Shown: piece after piece, positions 8,786-18,442 of the stretch
How positions within the stretch are numbered: the stretch's first letter is position 1
How the letters are laid out: each line of letters starts with the position of its first letter
Assembly (NCBI RefSeq): GCF_009296025.1
Contig: NZ_CP045178.1
Location: 7,378,001-7,442,000 of the forward strand
Origin: Streptomyces tsukubensis
Lineage (GTDB): Bacteria; Actinomycetota; Actinomycetes; Streptomycetales; Streptomycetaceae
DNA: 64,000 nucleotides
Reading direction: 5' to 3'
The notes under the pieces: model-generated
Databases searched by the model: none
The model's input: the letters and a program-made list of their open reading frames with translations, nothing else
What the model was told of the DNA's origin: nothing
Made by a program: the position numbers and the translations under genes

Positions 8786-9595
8786 CATGTGACGAGCAAG
8801 GGCGGGGCGCCGGGACTTCGCGAGCGCAAGAAGCAGGCCACGCGAACGGCCCTGGCCGAGGCGGCCGTACGGCTGGCGGCGGAACACGGGGCGGAGAACG
8901 TCACCGTGGAAGCCATCAGTGAGGCCGCGGGAGTCTCGCCGCGTACCTTTTTCAACTACTTCAACAGCCATGACGACGCGTTCGTCATGGTCGACCCCGA
9001 CGTCAGTGTGCGGGTCAGGCGGGCATTGCTCAAAGCGCCCGTCGGTCTCGCCCCGCTCGACGTGCTCTGTGAGGCGATGGTCACCGAACTGGTGGACATC
9101 GAGAAGCGCCAGGAGCTGTGGTATCTCAGGAGCAGGGTGCTCCAGCGCTCCCCGCATCTGCTCGTACGCGGTCTCGGAGCGCACATGGCCGACGAGTTGG
9201 ACCTCGCCCGCGCCATAGCGGAACGGCTCGGCGAGGCACCGGCGACCGCTCCGTACGAGAACGAGAACGACAACGCGGGCGGGAACGGCAGGGCGGTGGG
9301 TTCCGTCGACGGTTGCCCGCCGTCCGCCGACCCGGTCGCCGTCGGCCTCATGTCCCCGGAACTCGGTCTCTACCCCCGGCTGCTCGCCGCCGTGGCGCAC
9401 ACCGCCGTCCGCGTCTCCGTCGAGTACTGGTGCGCCCAGTCGGGCGCCGAGACCTTCCCTACCGTCTTCCGGCGGGTGTTCTCGCACCTGTCGGCCGGAC
9501 TTCCGCTGCCCCCCGGGGCCGCCGCGGACACGGGGCCGAGCGCATCGGCGACCGTCCGCTCCCTGCCGTGCGCCGCAGGGGCTTCCGGCGAGTGA
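8780..9595 (+). CDS. TetR family transcriptional regulator
   Basis: A 271-residue TetR regulator. The N-terminal helix-turn-helix is clear (ALAEAAVRLAAEHG, then VTVEAISEAAGVSPRTFFNYF). The C-terminal ligand domain is long and interrupted by a Gly/Asn/Glu-rich loop near residues 155-170. The ATG at 8780 and the in-frame GTG at 8789 are both possible starts, and neither has a clear ribosome-binding site. A palindrome overlapping the start suggests autorepression. The DHA2 efflux gene begins 76 bases downstream on the same strand, so this is probably the local repressor of that pump, released by the exported compound. Confidence 0.85.
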   Translation: MQHVTSKGGAPGLRERKKQATRTALAEAAVRLAAEHGAENVTVEAISEAAGVSPRTFFNYFNSHDDAFVMVDPDVSVRVRRALLKAPVGLAPLDVLCEAMVTELVDIEKRQELWYLRSRVLQRSPHLLVRGLGAHMADELDLARAIAERLGEAPATAPYENENDNAGGNGRAVGSVDGCPPSADPVAVGLMSPELGLYPRLLAAVAHTAVRVSVEYWCAQSGAETFPTVFRRVFSHLSAGLPLPPGAAADTGPSASATVRSLPCAAGASGE

Positions 9596-9671
9596 GCCCG
9601 GCCTTCCGGGCGCCTCCCCCTTCGTATCCAGATTCAGCAATCCGCACCGCGGATCACCCAAGAAGGACACC

Positions 9672-11357
9672 GTGACTGCAACAGAGGCGCCCGACCAGGC
9701 GCCGACCACCATGAACAACCGGCAGATACTTCAGGCGATGTCCGGCCTGATGGCCGGAATGTTCGTCGCCATCCTCGCCGGGACCATCGTCTCCAACGCG
9801 CTGCCCCGCATCATCGCCGACCTGGGCGCGAGCCAGTCCTCGTACACCTGGGTCGTCACCTCGGAACTGCTCGCCATGACCGCGACGGTTCCGCTCTGGG
9901 GCAAGCTGTCCGACCTGTTCAACAAGAAGCTGCTGCTACAGCTCTCCCTCAGCCTCTTCGTCGTGGGCTCGCTGGTCGCGGGCTTCTCCCAGGGTGTCGT
10001 CACGCTGATCATCAGCCGCGTCATCCAGGGCATCGGCGCCGGTGGTCTCACCGCCCTCGCCCAGGTGGTCATGGCCGCGGTCATCCCGCCGCGCAGGCTC
10101 GGCAAGTACGCCGGTATCTTCGGTGCCGTCTTCGCCGTCGGCACCGTCGCGGGGCCGCTCGTCGGCGGTGTGCTGGTCGACACCTCGTGGCTGGGCTGGC
10201 GTTGGTGCTTCTTCGTCGGTATTCCGTTCGCGCTGCTCGGCATCGTGCTCCTGCAACGCACCCTGAAGCTGCCGACGGTGCGCCGCAAGGTGCAGATCGA
10301 CTTCCTCGGTGCCTTCCTGATCGTCGCGGGTATCTGCGCGCTCCTGATCTGGACCTCTCTCGCGGGCAACTCCTTCGACTGGGCCTCCTGGCAGACCGCT
10401 GTCCTGGTGATCCTCGGTGTCGTCCTGCTCGTCGCCGCGGTGTTCGTGGAGTCCAAGGCCGCCGAGCCGATCATCCCGCTGGACATCTTCCGCAACCGCA
10501 CGGTCGCCCTGACCACGCTCGCCAGCTTCTTCGTCGGCATCGCGATGTTCGCGGGTACCGTCTTCCTCTCCCAGTACTTCCAGGTCTCCCTCGGCAAGAC
10601 CCCGACCGTCGCCGGTCTGATGAGTCTTCCGATGATCGGTGGTCTGCTGGTCTCGTCCACCGTGGCGGGTCAGATCATCAGCGCCACCGGCAAGTGGAAG
10701 GTCTACCTCGTCTCCGGTGCGGTCATCATGACGGCGGGCCTCGGCATGCTGTCGACCATCGGCGCCGACACCCACTTCGGACTGCTCAGCGTCTACATGG
10801 CCGTCATGGGCATCGGCGTCGGCATGCTGATGCAGAACCTGGTCCTCGCCGCGCAGAACGATGTGCCCGCCCATGAACTCGGCGCGGCCACCTCGACCCT
10901 GTCCTTCTTCCGTAGCCTCGGCGGCACCATCGGCACCAGCGTGCTCGGAGCCATCCTCGCCAACCGCGTGGCCAGCGAGATGACCAAGGGGCTGAAGGAG
11001 GCCGGGATTCCGGCCGGCGGCTCGGGCGGCGGTGGCGGCGGCGCGGTCCCCGACATGACCAAGCTCCCCGCACCGATGCGCGAGATCGTCGAGCACGCCT
11101 ACGGAGTGGCCACGGGCGACCTCTTCCTCATCGCCACCCCGTTCGCGTTCCTCGCCCTGATCGCGGTGGTCTTCATCAAGGAGAAGCCGCTCAAGACCAC
11201 CAGTGGTATGGAGCGCCTTGCCGAGGAGGGCCTGGGCGGCGAGGCCGTCCAGGTCGACGCCCCGCAGGACGCGACTTCGGTCGACGCTCTCGCCAAGGCC
11301 ACGTCCACGTCCGCGTCGACGCCCTCCGCGTCGGCCACGTCGTCGTCCGTGGACTGA
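9672..11357 (+). CDS. DHA2-type MFS multidrug exporter (14 membrane segments)
   Basis: A 561-residue proton-driven exporter of the EmrB/QacA (DHA2) family. It has about 14 hydrophobic segments, the WVVTSELLAMTATVPLWGKLSDLFNKK motif-A region, and the motif-C-like stretch GAVFAVGTVAGPLVGG. The start is a GTG at 9672 after AAGGA. A glycine-rich run lies in the last large external loop, and the C-terminus is a Ser/Thr/Ala tail. It is paired with the TetR gene upstream and ended by a strong hairpin, so the two form an autonomous resistance or export unit. The substrate is unknown. Confidence 0.9.
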   Translation: MTATEAPDQAPTTMNNRQILQAMSGLMAGMFVAILAGTIVSNALPRIIADLGASQSSYTWVVTSELLAMTATVPLWGKLSDLFNKKLLLQLSLSLFVVGSLVAGFSQGVVTLIISRVIQGIGAGGLTALAQVVMAAVIPPRRLGKYAGIFGAVFAVGTVAGPLVGGVLVDTSWLGWRWCFFVGIPFALLGIVLLQRTLKLPTVRRKVQIDFLGAFLIVAGICALLIWTSLAGNSFDWASWQTAVLVILGVVLLVAAVFVESKAAEPIIPLDIFRNRTVALTTLASFFVGIAMFAGTVFLSQYFQVSLGKTPTVAGLMSLPMIGGLLVSSTVAGQIISATGKWKVYLVSGAVIMTAGLGMLSTIGADTHFGLLSVYMAVMGIGVGMLMQNLVLAAQNDVPAHELGAATSTLSFFRSLGGTIGTSVLGAILANRVASEMTKGLKEAGIPAGGSGGGGGGAVPDMTKLPAPMREIVEHAYGVATGDLFLIATPFAFLALIAVVFIKEKPLKTTSGMERLAEEGLGGEAVQVDAPQDATSVDALAKATSTSASTPSASATSSSVD

Positions 11358-11396
11358 CCTCCGTACCGATCCGAGCGCTGTCCGCAGCGGACCTCA

Positions 11397-11443
11397 ACGG
11401 CCGGTGGCCGTACCGGAGTTCATCCGGTACGACCACCGGCCGT
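11397..11443 (+). terminator. Strong bidirectional hairpin terminator
   Basis: Inverted repeat beginning ACGGCCGGTGG and ending CCACCGGCCGT, extended inward by GTACCGGA/TCCGGTAC around a GTTCA loop. It separates the plus-strand efflux gene from the minus-strand deaminase. Confidence 0.8.
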
Positions 11444-11556
11444 CCGTGTTGCCCCGCCCCGCTCCACGCCGGGTGGCCGATGGAGGCTCAACACCGGGTG
11501 TCCGGCGGAGGCCTTTCCGCACAGGGTGTCCGACGGACGGAGCTGTCAGGTGCCTG

Positions 11557-12057
11557 TCAGGCGCTCCTCGGAGCGCCGGGGAGGTGCCGGTCGCCGCCGT
11601 TGCGCTCCCGCCACTCCTTGTAGACGTTGATGGCGTCCTCGGACGGCTCGTAACGCATCGGCATCCTGCGCTCGCTCCACTCCTTGGCGAACTCCGCGTA
11701 GAAGGTGGAGAGTTCGAAGTACTTCCGGTCGTCCACGTAGTACGGCTCGTACGACTCGCGCTGCGTCAGGAAGACGACTTCGTCGGGGCTGGTGTAGTAG
11801 AGCGCGCCCAGACACATCGGGCACGGGTTGGCCAGTACGTAGATGGTGGCGCCCACCAGATGCTCCGTACCCAGCTCGGTGCAGGCCTCGCGGATGGCGA
11901 GGATCTCCGCGTGCGCGGTCGGGTCGTTGGTCTGCGCGACCTTGTTGGGGCTCTTGGCCAGGACCTTCCCGTCCTTGACGATGACCGTCGCGAACGGCCG
12001 GCCGCCCTCGGAGACATTGCGACGTGCGAGATCCACGGTCTGCTGTGCGAAGTCCAT
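11557..12057 (-). CDS. Nucleoside/purine deaminase (guanine deaminase-like)
   Basis: A 166-residue zinc deaminase of the cytidine/deoxycytidylate/guanine deaminase superfamily. The zinc site is visible as HAEILAI with the catalytic glutamate and as PCPMC. The C-terminal segment FELSTFYAEFAKEW fits the guanine deaminase (GuaD-like) branch, which converts guanine to xanthine, but tRNA or pterin deaminase roles cannot be excluded. The ATG at 12057 follows AAAGGAA. The upstream region is AT-rich and carries two TGTATACC boxes, suggesting regulated expression. Confidence 0.85.
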   Translation of the reverse strand: MDFAQQTVDLARRNVSEGGRPFATVIVKDGKVLAKSPNKVAQTNDPTAHAEILAIREACTELGTEHLVGATIYVLANPCPMCLGALYYTSPDEVVFLTQRESYEPYYVDDRKYFELSTFYAEFAKEWSERRMPMRYEPSEDAINVYKEWRERNGGDRHLPGAPRSA

Positions 12058-12133
12058 GACGTTCCTTTCACGAGTTCCGGCAGGAGGGGAGGAGCGCGGC
12101 CCTTCGGCCAGGTCTTCCCTCACCTCCTTATTT

Positions 12134-12215
12134 TGTATACCAATGGCTCTAAAATCCCAAAAGGTGTGACGGATATGATCCGTTATGGGGGAGATTAGAA
12201 GTCTCAATGTATACC
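12134..12215. promoter_or_regulatory. Two TGTATACC boxes upstream of the deaminase
   Basis: Identical octamers TGTATACC lie at 12134-12141 and 12208-12215, each with the palindromic core GTATAC, within unusually AT-rich DNA between the divergent deaminase and the 12275 gene. GTATAC cores occur in operators of GntR-family repressors. The spacing of 74 bases, close to seven helix turns, would suit a looped repressor. This is inference; no regulator gene lies beside it. Confidence 0.4.
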
Positions 12216-12274
12216 GAACCGCCGGGATGTCTCCCTGTACCAGGCGGTCGCACCCGCGCTACTAGCCTCAGCGC

Positions 12275-12649
12275 ATGGACTATGACGAGCACCAACGCGA
12301 CATCATCCTGAGCATCATCGGATTGCTGACCGCCTCGGCCGAGTGGATGCGCGAACCGGCGGACGACGCGGATGACGATCTCACCCAGCTCGGACTGGTC
12401 GGAGAACTCATCAAGGAGGTGCTTCCGGCCGTCGAGATCCCCGAGGACACGCCCGCTTCGGAGCTGGGCGGCGTCATCGGCGATCAGATGAGTGTGGCGT
12501 TGACCCGTCTCGCGGCCGGCTTCGTCTTCACCTTCTCGGAACTCGCCGAGGTGCACGACGCGGGCCGTACGGATCTCAGCTCGATCGACGTTCTGCGTGA
12601 AATGGCGCTCCAGGTCGAGTCGAACCGGGGTGAGGGACTGGAGGAATAG
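12275..12649 (+). CDS. Conserved hypothetical protein
   Basis: A 124-residue acidic, mostly helical protein starting with the ATG at 12275. It shows ILSIIGLLTASAEWM near the start, a DDADDD acidic run, and a second helix pair around FVFTFSELAEVHDAG. No signal peptide or membrane segment is convincing. I do not recognise the family. It precedes ku by 201 bases on the same strand, but the gap makes cotranscription uncertain. Confidence 0.65.
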   Translation: MDYDEHQRDIILSIIGLLTASAEWMREPADDADDDLTQLGLVGELIKEVLPAVEIPEDTPASELGGVIGDQMSVALTRLAAGFVFTFSELAEVHDAGRTDLSSIDVLREMALQVESNRGEGLEE

Positions 12650-12850
12650 CGCCCCCGTACCGGGCCGGGCCGGGGGCGGACGGCGGGGGTCGCGTCGGGA
12701 GGCGGGTGAGCGGGCGGGCGGCCCCGGGCGCGGCGGTGCGGCAGCTCATGGACACCCTCACCGCGGGCCAGCGGTGGCAGGCGGGCCGCACGGCCGAGAG
12801 ACTGTCCGCAGGAGCCCCATTCGCCACGGGGCGGCTTGGAGGTGCGTGGC

Positions 12851-13849
12851 ATGCCCCGTCCCGTCTGGAGCGGAGCGATCAGCTTCGGTCTGGTGACCAT
12901 CCCCATCAAGGTGGTCCCCGCCACGGCAGGCCACGACATCCATTTCCACCGCGTCCACCTCGAAGACAGCGGCCGGATCCGCAACCGCAGGTTCTGCGAG
13001 CTGGAGAACAAAGAGGTCGAGCCCGACGAGATCGGCAAAGGCTATGAGATCAGCCGCGACCGGATCGTACCGGTGAGCGACGACGATCTGGCCGGCATGC
13101 CGCTGCCCACCGCGAAAGCCATGGAGATCGCCGCTTTCGTGCCCGAGGACTCCATCGACCCGATCCGGATGAGCGCCGGTTACTACCTGCAGGCCGACGG
13201 CCAGGTCGCCTCCAAGCCGTACGTCCTGCTGCGCCGAGCACTGGAACGGTCGAGCAAGGTGGCGATCGCCAAGTACGCGTGGAGCGGCCGGGAGCGGCTC
13301 GGCATGCTCCGTGTCCAGGGCGATGTGATCCTTCTGCACGCGCTGAAATGGGACGACGAGGTGCGCTCACCGGACGAACTCCGGCCCGCCCCCGTCGACA
13401 TCTCCGATACGGAGATCGACCAGGCGATGACGCTGATGGACAGCATGGAGACCGACGACCTCGACCAGTACCACGACGAGTACCGCGAGGCCGTGGAGCG
13501 GATGATCGAGGCCAAGGCCGAGGGCAAGGAACCGCCGAAGTCCGCAGGCGAGGAAAGGGAGGAGCACGGGGACGTGGTGGATCTGATGTCGGCGCTCCAG
13601 GACTCCGTCCGCAAGGCGGAGGCGAGCCGGAGCGCGGACGACGGCGACGGCGGCGGAGAGGACGCCACCGTCCATGAGATGCCCAAGCGGAAGGCGGCCA
13701 AGGAGTCGCCGGGCACGAAGGCGGCGGCGAAGAAGAGCGCGACCGCGAAGAGAAGCGCGACCGCCAAGAAGACCTCGACCGGTAAGAAGAGCACGGCCAA
13801 GAAGAGCACGGCCAAGAAGACGGCGGGGCGTAATGCGAAGAGCGCGTGA
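12851..13849 (+). CDS. ku: Ku protein, nonhomologous end joining
   Basis: A 332-residue bacterial Ku homodimer subunit that rings DNA double-strand ends and recruits the ligase. The N-terminus PVWSGAISFGLVTIPIKV is characteristic, as are the central WSGRERLGMLRVQGDVILLHAL and the QYHDEYREAVERMIEAK bridge region. The last 60 residues are a Lys/Ala/Thr-rich tail, which in actinobacterial Ku binds DNA without sequence specificity. The ATG at 12851 follows GGAGG with an 8-base gap. The LigC-type ligase at 7132-8172 is its likely partner. Confidence 0.95.
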   Translation: MPRPVWSGAISFGLVTIPIKVVPATAGHDIHFHRVHLEDSGRIRNRRFCELENKEVEPDEIGKGYEISRDRIVPVSDDDLAGMPLPTAKAMEIAAFVPEDSIDPIRMSAGYYLQADGQVASKPYVLLRRALERSSKVAIAKYAWSGRERLGMLRVQGDVILLHALKWDDEVRSPDELRPAPVDISDTEIDQAMTLMDSMETDDLDQYHDEYREAVERMIEAKAEGKEPPKSAGEEREEHGDVVDLMSALQDSVRKAEASRSADDGDGGGEDATVHEMPKRKAAKESPGTKAAAKKSATAKRSATAKKTSTGKKSTAKKSTAKKTAGRNAKSA

Positions 13850-13957
13850 CTCCGGGCCGTTTGAAGTCGCCCGCCTGCGCAGGATGGCCCCCGTGCACGT
13901 GCCGACCGGCGGTGACGCTCATAGGCTGAAGTTCCGCAGGGGGGTCTGGAGGTGCTC

Positions 13958-14278
13958 ATGACGGCCCATACGACGTTGAAGGAAGTCCTGGGGGCGCTCG
14001 ACGCCGTCGATTTCCCGGCGGACAAGAAGGCACTGCTGTCCGCCGCGCAGGAGGCCAACGCCTCCGAAGAGGTCATCAAGGCTTTGCAGGGCATTCCCCC
14101 GGAGGAGTACGGCAGCCGGGAGGACGTGGCGCACTCCGTGATCCTCGACGCCGACTCGGACCTCGACAGGACACCGGGCCAGAAGGGCCAGCAGGCACGT
14201 CAGGGCGGCAAGCCGGGCCTCTCCCAGCACCTGCGGGACGCTCCGAAGCCGCCCATCGACGAGGAACTGGAGAAGTGA
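13958..14278 (+). CDS. DUF2795 domain protein
   Basis: A 106-residue protein with a DUF2795-like N-terminal half (VLGALDAVDFPADKKALLSAAQEANASEEVIKAL pattern) followed by a polar, probably disordered C-terminus. The function of DUF2795 is unknown. The ATG at 13958 is preceded by GGAGG; a GTG at 13952 overlaps that site and is less likely. It follows ku by 108 bases on the same strand. A role in end joining is possible only by position. Confidence 0.7.
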   Translation: MTAHTTLKEVLGALDAVDFPADKKALLSAAQEANASEEVIKALQGIPPEEYGSREDVAHSVILDADSDLDRTPGQKGQQARQGGKPGLSQHLRDAPKPPIDEELEK

Positions 14279-14360
14279 GCCGCAGCCGCCCCACGCTCTG
14301 ACGACTGCTGCTCCGGGACCGCCCCGAAGCGGCGGGCGGCCCGCCGCTAACCTCGACACC

Positions 14361-15149
14361 ATGCCCGTACCGCCCGGCCTGACCCGCCCCCACGTCCTCG
14401 TACTCGGCGGCACCACGGAGGCCCGCGCCCTCGCCGCGGCGCTCGACGAGCGGCCGGAGCTGCGGGTGACCACGTCGCTCGCGGGACGGGTGAAGGACCC
14501 CGCCGCGCTGCCGGGCGCCGTACGGGTCGGCGGATTCGGCGGCGCCGCCGGGCTCGCCGCCTGGCTCGGGGCCCATCGGGTCGACGCCGTCGTCGACGCG
14601 ACCCATCCGTTCGCCGCCGACATCACCGCACACGCGGGACTCGCCGCTGCCGAGACCGGTGTACCGCTGGCCGTCCTGCGCAGGCCCGGCTGGGAACCGG
14701 TCGCGGGCGACCAGTGGCGGCGGGTCCCTTCGCTGCGGGACGCGGCCCGCGCTCTGGCCGGTCACGGCCGCGAGGTCTTCCTCACCACGGGACGCACCGG
14801 GCTCGCCGAGTTCTCGGGCCTCGACGGCCACCACTTCCTCGTACGCGCCGTGGAACCCCCCGAGCCGCCGTTCCCCCGGCACCTGCGCGTACTGCTCGAC
14901 CGAGGCCCCTACACCGTCCACGGCGAGACGGAGCTGCTGCGCGCCCACCGCGTCGACGTCCTGGTCACCAAGGACAGCGGTGGCGCCGCGACCGGTGCGA
15001 AACTGGCCGCGGCCCGAGCCCTGGGCGTGCCCGTACTGATGGTCGACCGCCCCGCCCTGCCGGGCACGGTGCGCGCCTTCGCCGACCTGGCCGGGGTACT
15101 CGGCTGGCTGGAGTCCGCGCTCGGCCGCCGGCCCGGTGGCAGGCCCTAG
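14361..15149 (+). CDS. cobK: Precorrin-6A reductase, CobK
   Basis: A 262-residue enzyme that reduces precorrin-6A to dihydro-precorrin-6 with NADPH in cobalamin corrin-ring synthesis. Family marks are LVLGGTTEARALA at the N-terminus, VVDATHPFAADIT in the middle, RRPGWEP, VFLTTGRTG, and TKDSGGAATGAKLAAA near the end. The length is normal. It lies apart from cobF (17449-18339, minus strand), with an MFS gene between them, so only part of a cob set is here. Confidence 0.93.
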   Translation: MPVPPGLTRPHVLVLGGTTEARALAAALDERPELRVTTSLAGRVKDPAALPGAVRVGGFGGAAGLAAWLGAHRVDAVVDATHPFAADITAHAGLAAAETGVPLAVLRRPGWEPVAGDQWRRVPSLRDAARALAGHGREVFLTTGRTGLAEFSGLDGHHFLVRAVEPPEPPFPRHLRVLLDRGPYTVHGETELLRAHRVDVLVTKDSGGAATGAKLAAARALGVPVLMVDRPALPGTVRAFADLAGVLGWLESALGRRPGGRP

Positions 15150-15176
15150 CCGCAACACCGGCCGTGCCCGGTGTTC

Positions 15177-17267
15177 TCAGGAGCGCTTGGCGGGTGTCGC
15201 GCCCGCCGGTTCCTGGTTGGGGCCGCTCTGCTCAGGCAGGCCGCTCGCCAGGTCCTCGGCGAGCAGCCGCTTGGCGATCGTGTCGACCGCCGCGCGCAGC
15301 TCCCCGGTCGGGGGTCTGCCCCGGTCCTCCGCGAGCCGGTCACCGAGCCAGCCCGACCAGGCACCGCTGATCGTGTCCGCCTCGCGCCGCCCGGCCGCCG
15401 TGTGCGAGAGGAGGTACCCGTCACGCGTCAGATACCCCTCCCGCACCATGCGGTCGAAGACGGGCAGCAGTACCTCGGGCGGCACCCTGCGCCGCGCGGC
15501 GATCAGGCCGAGACTCGCGTGTCCCACCAAGCGGGTGAAGAGTTCCACCTGCATGACCGCCCACGCCCCCGCGATGTCGAGCCGGGTGTCGGAGCCGGAG
15601 ACGACACTCCGCGTCGTGTCGGGCCCCGCGCCCCCGATCAGCTTGCCGACCGATGTCTCAAGCAGCCTCCTGGAGTCGCCCGCCGACGGCGAGGCGAACC
15701 CCTCTCCCATGTCGGCGGAGCCCATCCTGGCGCTGTCCCGCAGCTTGACCTGTTTCAGGAAGAGCGCCACGAAGAAACCGAGCACCGCGACGGGCACCGT
15801 CCACAGGAAGACGGTCTGCAACGACTCGGCGTAGGCGTGGACCACCGATTCCCTGGCCGCGGGCGGCAGCGAGTGCAGCGTGTGCGGGTTCTGCGCGGCC
15901 TTCGCGACCGTCGCGGGATCGAGCCGGGACCCGCGGGCCGCCTCGGCCACCCCGTCCTTGAGGTTCGGCGTCAGCGTATTGGAGTAGATCGTGCCGAAGA
16001 CGGCGGTCCCGAAGGAGCTGCCGAGCGTACGGAAGAAGGTGACGCCGGACGTGGCCGTGCCCAGGTCCGAGTAGTCCACGGTGTTCTGCACGGCGATGGT
16101 CAGCACCTGCATGGACAGCCCGATCCCGGCGCCGAGTACGAACATGTACACCGACTCCAGCAACACCCCCGTGTGGTTGTCCATCAGGGAGAGCAGAAAG
16201 AGTCCGCCCGCCATCACCAGCGCACCGACGATCGGGAAGATCCGGTACGTGCCGGTCTTGCTGACGACGTTTCCGCTGAACACGGAGGCGATGAGCAGCC
16301 CGATGACCATCGGCAGCGTCCGCACCCCGGAGATCGTCGCGGAGTTCCCGTCGACGTACTGGAGGTAGGTCGGCAGGAACGTCATCGCGCCGAGCATCGC
16401 GAACCCCACGATGAAGCTGAGGACCGCGCAGACGGTGAACACCGGATTGGAGAAGAGACGCATCGGCAGCATCGGCTCGGCCGCCCGCGTCTCCACCCAG
16501 CAGAACAGGGCGAGCGCCACCACACCGCCCGCGAACAGGCCGAGGATCGTGGGCGAACCCCACGCGTACTGGTTGCCGCCCCAGCTCGTTCCCAGGATCA
16601 GGGCGCTCGCCCCGACGGCGACCAGCGCGATGCCGAGGTAGTCGATGACGGGCCGGACGGCGGCCTTGACCGCGGGGATGTTGCGGGCGGCCGCGATCAC
16701 CACGACGATCGCGATCGGCACGTTGATGTAGAAGGCCCAGCGCCAGGTCAGATGGTCGGTGAACACCCCACCGAGCAGCGGCCCGATCACTGTCGACACA
16801 CCGAAGACGGCACCGATGGCGCCCTGGTACTTGCCCCGCTCGCGCAGCGGGATGACATCGGCGATCAGCGCCATGGCCGTCACCATCAGGCCGCCCGCGC
16901 CGATGCCCTGGAGCGCACGCCAGGCGATCAGGAACGTCATGTTCGACGCGAGACCGCAGAGGAAGGAGCCGGTGATGAAGATGATCGCCGAGATCTGGAA
17001 GACGATCTTGCGGCCGAAGAGGTCACCGAACTTGCCCACCAGCACCGTGGCGACCGTCTCCGCCAGCAGATAGGAGGTCACCACCCACGACATGTGCTCG
17101 CCGCCGCCGAGATCCGCGACGATCGTCGGCAGCGCCGTGCCGACGATCGTCTGGTCCAGGGCCGCGAGCAGGATGCCCAGCACGATCGTGGCGAAGACGA
17201 TGTTGCGCCTGCGCTTGTCGAGTACGGGTGGTGCGGCGGGGGCGGTCTCTTGGGTGGTGGTCGTCAC
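15177..17267 (-). CDS. DHA2-type MFS exporter with C-terminal winged-helix-like extension
   Basis: A 696-residue EmrB/QacA-type proton antiporter. About 14 membrane segments occupy the first 540 residues, with [19 protein letters not shown] and [12 protein letters not shown] as typical marks. The remaining about 150 residues are soluble and resemble a helical, MarR-like winged-helix pattern ([20 protein letters not shown], then [29 protein letters not shown]). The GTG at 17267 has GAGGGTGA upstream; GTG 17276 and ATG 17303 are alternatives. It converges on cobK. The tail may sense substrate or bind the membrane-near chromosome; that is speculation. Confidence 0.85.
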   Translation of the reverse strand: MTTTTQETAPAAPPVLDKRRRNIVFATIVLGILLAALDQTIVGTALPTIVADLGGGEHMSWVVTSYLLAETVATVLVGKFGDLFGRKIVFQISAIIFITGSFLCGLASNMTFLIAWRALQGIGAGGLMVTAMALIADVIPLRERGKYQGAIGAVFGVSTVIGPLLGGVFTDHLTWRWAFYINVPIAIVVVIAAARNIPAVKAAVRPVIDYLGIALVAVGASALILGTSWGGNQYAWGSPTILGLFAGGVVALALFCWVETRAAEPMLPMRLFSNPVFTVCAVLSFIVGFAMLGAMTFLPTYLQYVDGNSATISGVRTLPMVIGLLIASVFSGNVVSKTGTYRIFPIVGALVMAGGLFLLSLMDNHTGVLLESVYMFVLGAGIGLSMQVLTIAVQNTVDYSDLGTATSGVTFFRTLGSSFGTAVFGTIYSNTLTPNLKDGVAEAARGSRLDPATVAKAAQNPHTLHSLPPAARESVVHAYAESLQTVFLWTVPVAVLGFFVALFLKQVKLRDSARMGSADMGEGFASPSAGDSRRLLETSVGKLIGGAGPDTTRSVVSGSDTRLDIAGAWAVMQVELFTRLVGHASLGLIAARRRVPPEVLLPVFDRMVREGYLTRDGYLLSHTAAGRREADTISGAWSGWLGDRLAEDRGRPPTGELRAAVDTIAKRLLAEDLASGLPEQSGPNQEPAGATPAKRS

Positions 17268-17448
17268 AACCGTCACCCTCACACCGGGGCCGAGCACCCG
17301 CATGGCGGGGCAGTCCGGTCCGGTGACGCCTGCCCGGCCTCCCCAGGACGTCTGCCCGGCCTCCCCCGAGACGCCCACGGGGTCGGCCTTCAGACGAGGT
17401 CCACCCGGATGCGGTGCGGCCGACGGCGCGGGCCGCGTTCCCGCCCGG

Positions 17449-18339
17449 TCACGCTCCCGAGCCGTCGGCCCCGCCCCGGTGGCGGCGCAACAGATAGGTG
17501 TCCATGATCCACCCCTTGCGTTCACGGGCCCGCGCCCGTACGTCCACGATCTCCTGCGACACCTCGCTCAGCGGACCGGAGATCAGGATCTCGTCCGGCG
17601 TGCCGATGTAGGCCCCCCAGTAGATGTCCATGTCCAGGTCCGCGGCGGTGTCCGTAGCCGTGCCCGAGCCGGTGGTTTCACCGGGGGCGGCGGGATCGAT
17701 GTGACCGTCACTTTCAGTGTCACCGCCACTGCCACCGCCCGCGTACCGCGTGAACGCCTGATGCGCGTCGAGCATCACCACGACATCGTCCACCCCTTCG
17801 GGGAAGCCCTCGGACAGCCGTCTGCCCGTCGTGATCTGCACGGGCCCGGCCACCCGGTTGAGCCCGGTACGGTGCCGCGCGACCAGCGCGGAGACACTGC
17901 TGACCCCCGGCACCACATCGTGGTCGAAGCACACGGAGCCCCGGTCGAGTACCTCCCGCAGAATGCCGAGCGTGCTGTCGTAGAGCGCGGGATCCCCCCA
18001 CACGAGGAACGCGCCCGTCTCGTCCTCGCCCAGTTCGTCCAGGATCAGCCGCTCGTAGATATCGGCGCGGCGGCTGCGCCAGTCACCGACCGCCGGGGAG
18101 TACGCGCTGCCGCCCGCCCGCCTGTCACGGTCGGGGTCGCGCGCCTCGACCACGCGGTACGCCGACGGATCGGACAGATGGGCATCGAGGATGGACCGGC
18201 GCAGCGCCGTCAGATCGGACTTCTCCGCGCCCTTGTCCAGGATGAAGAAGACGTCGGTAGCGCGCAGCGCCTTGACGGCCTGGAGGGTCAACTGGTCGGG
18301 GTCGCCCGCGCCGATGCCGATGACATGTATCTTTCGCAC
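17449..18339 (-). CDS. cobF: Precorrin-6A synthase (deacetylating), CobF
   Basis: A 296-residue SAM-dependent tetrapyrrole methylase that methylates C-1 of precorrin-5 and removes acetate. The N-terminus [19 protein letters not shown] and the [14 protein letters not shown] and [15 protein letters not shown] motifs are the family signature. A Gly/Thr/Asp-rich insert of about 35 residues sits near residues 205-240, beyond usual CobF length, and is probably a surface loop. The start is the GTG at 18339. It lies 181 bases downstream of the MFS start region on the same strand. Confidence 0.92.
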   Translation of the reverse strand: MRKIHVIGIGAGDPDQLTLQAVKALRATDVFFILDKGAEKSDLTALRRSILDAHLSDPSAYRVVEARDPDRDRRAGGSAYSPAVGDWRSRRADIYERLILDELGEDETGAFLVWGDPALYDSTLGILREVLDRGSVCFDHDVVPGVSSVSALVARHRTGLNRVAGPVQITTGRRLSEGFPEGVDDVVVMLDAHQAFTRYAGGGSGGDTESDGHIDPAAPGETTGSGTATDTAADLDMDIYWGAYIGTPDEILISGPLSEVSQEIVDVRARARERKGWIMDTYLLRRHRGGADGSGA

Positions 18340-18442
18340 GCCCCCGAGTGTGCCGTACGCCGACGAGCGCGGGTACACGCGCCCGCGCGCCCCCGGCGGG
18401 GGCCGTCCCCCGCGAGGAACCACGCGCGCCCCCGAGCGCTGC

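Noticed and set aside
12122..12131. Perfect Shine-Dalgarno AAGGAGGTGA on the minus strand upstream of the deaminase
   Set aside because: The only in-frame GTG overlaps the site itself; the real deaminase start at 12057 has its own AAAGGAA, and no separate short gene could be confirmed.
15171..17507. 778-codon plus-strand frame antisense to the DHA2 exporter
   Set aside because: Arg/Gly/Glu/His-rich shadow of a GC-rich gene; the opposite strand has clear transporter sequence.
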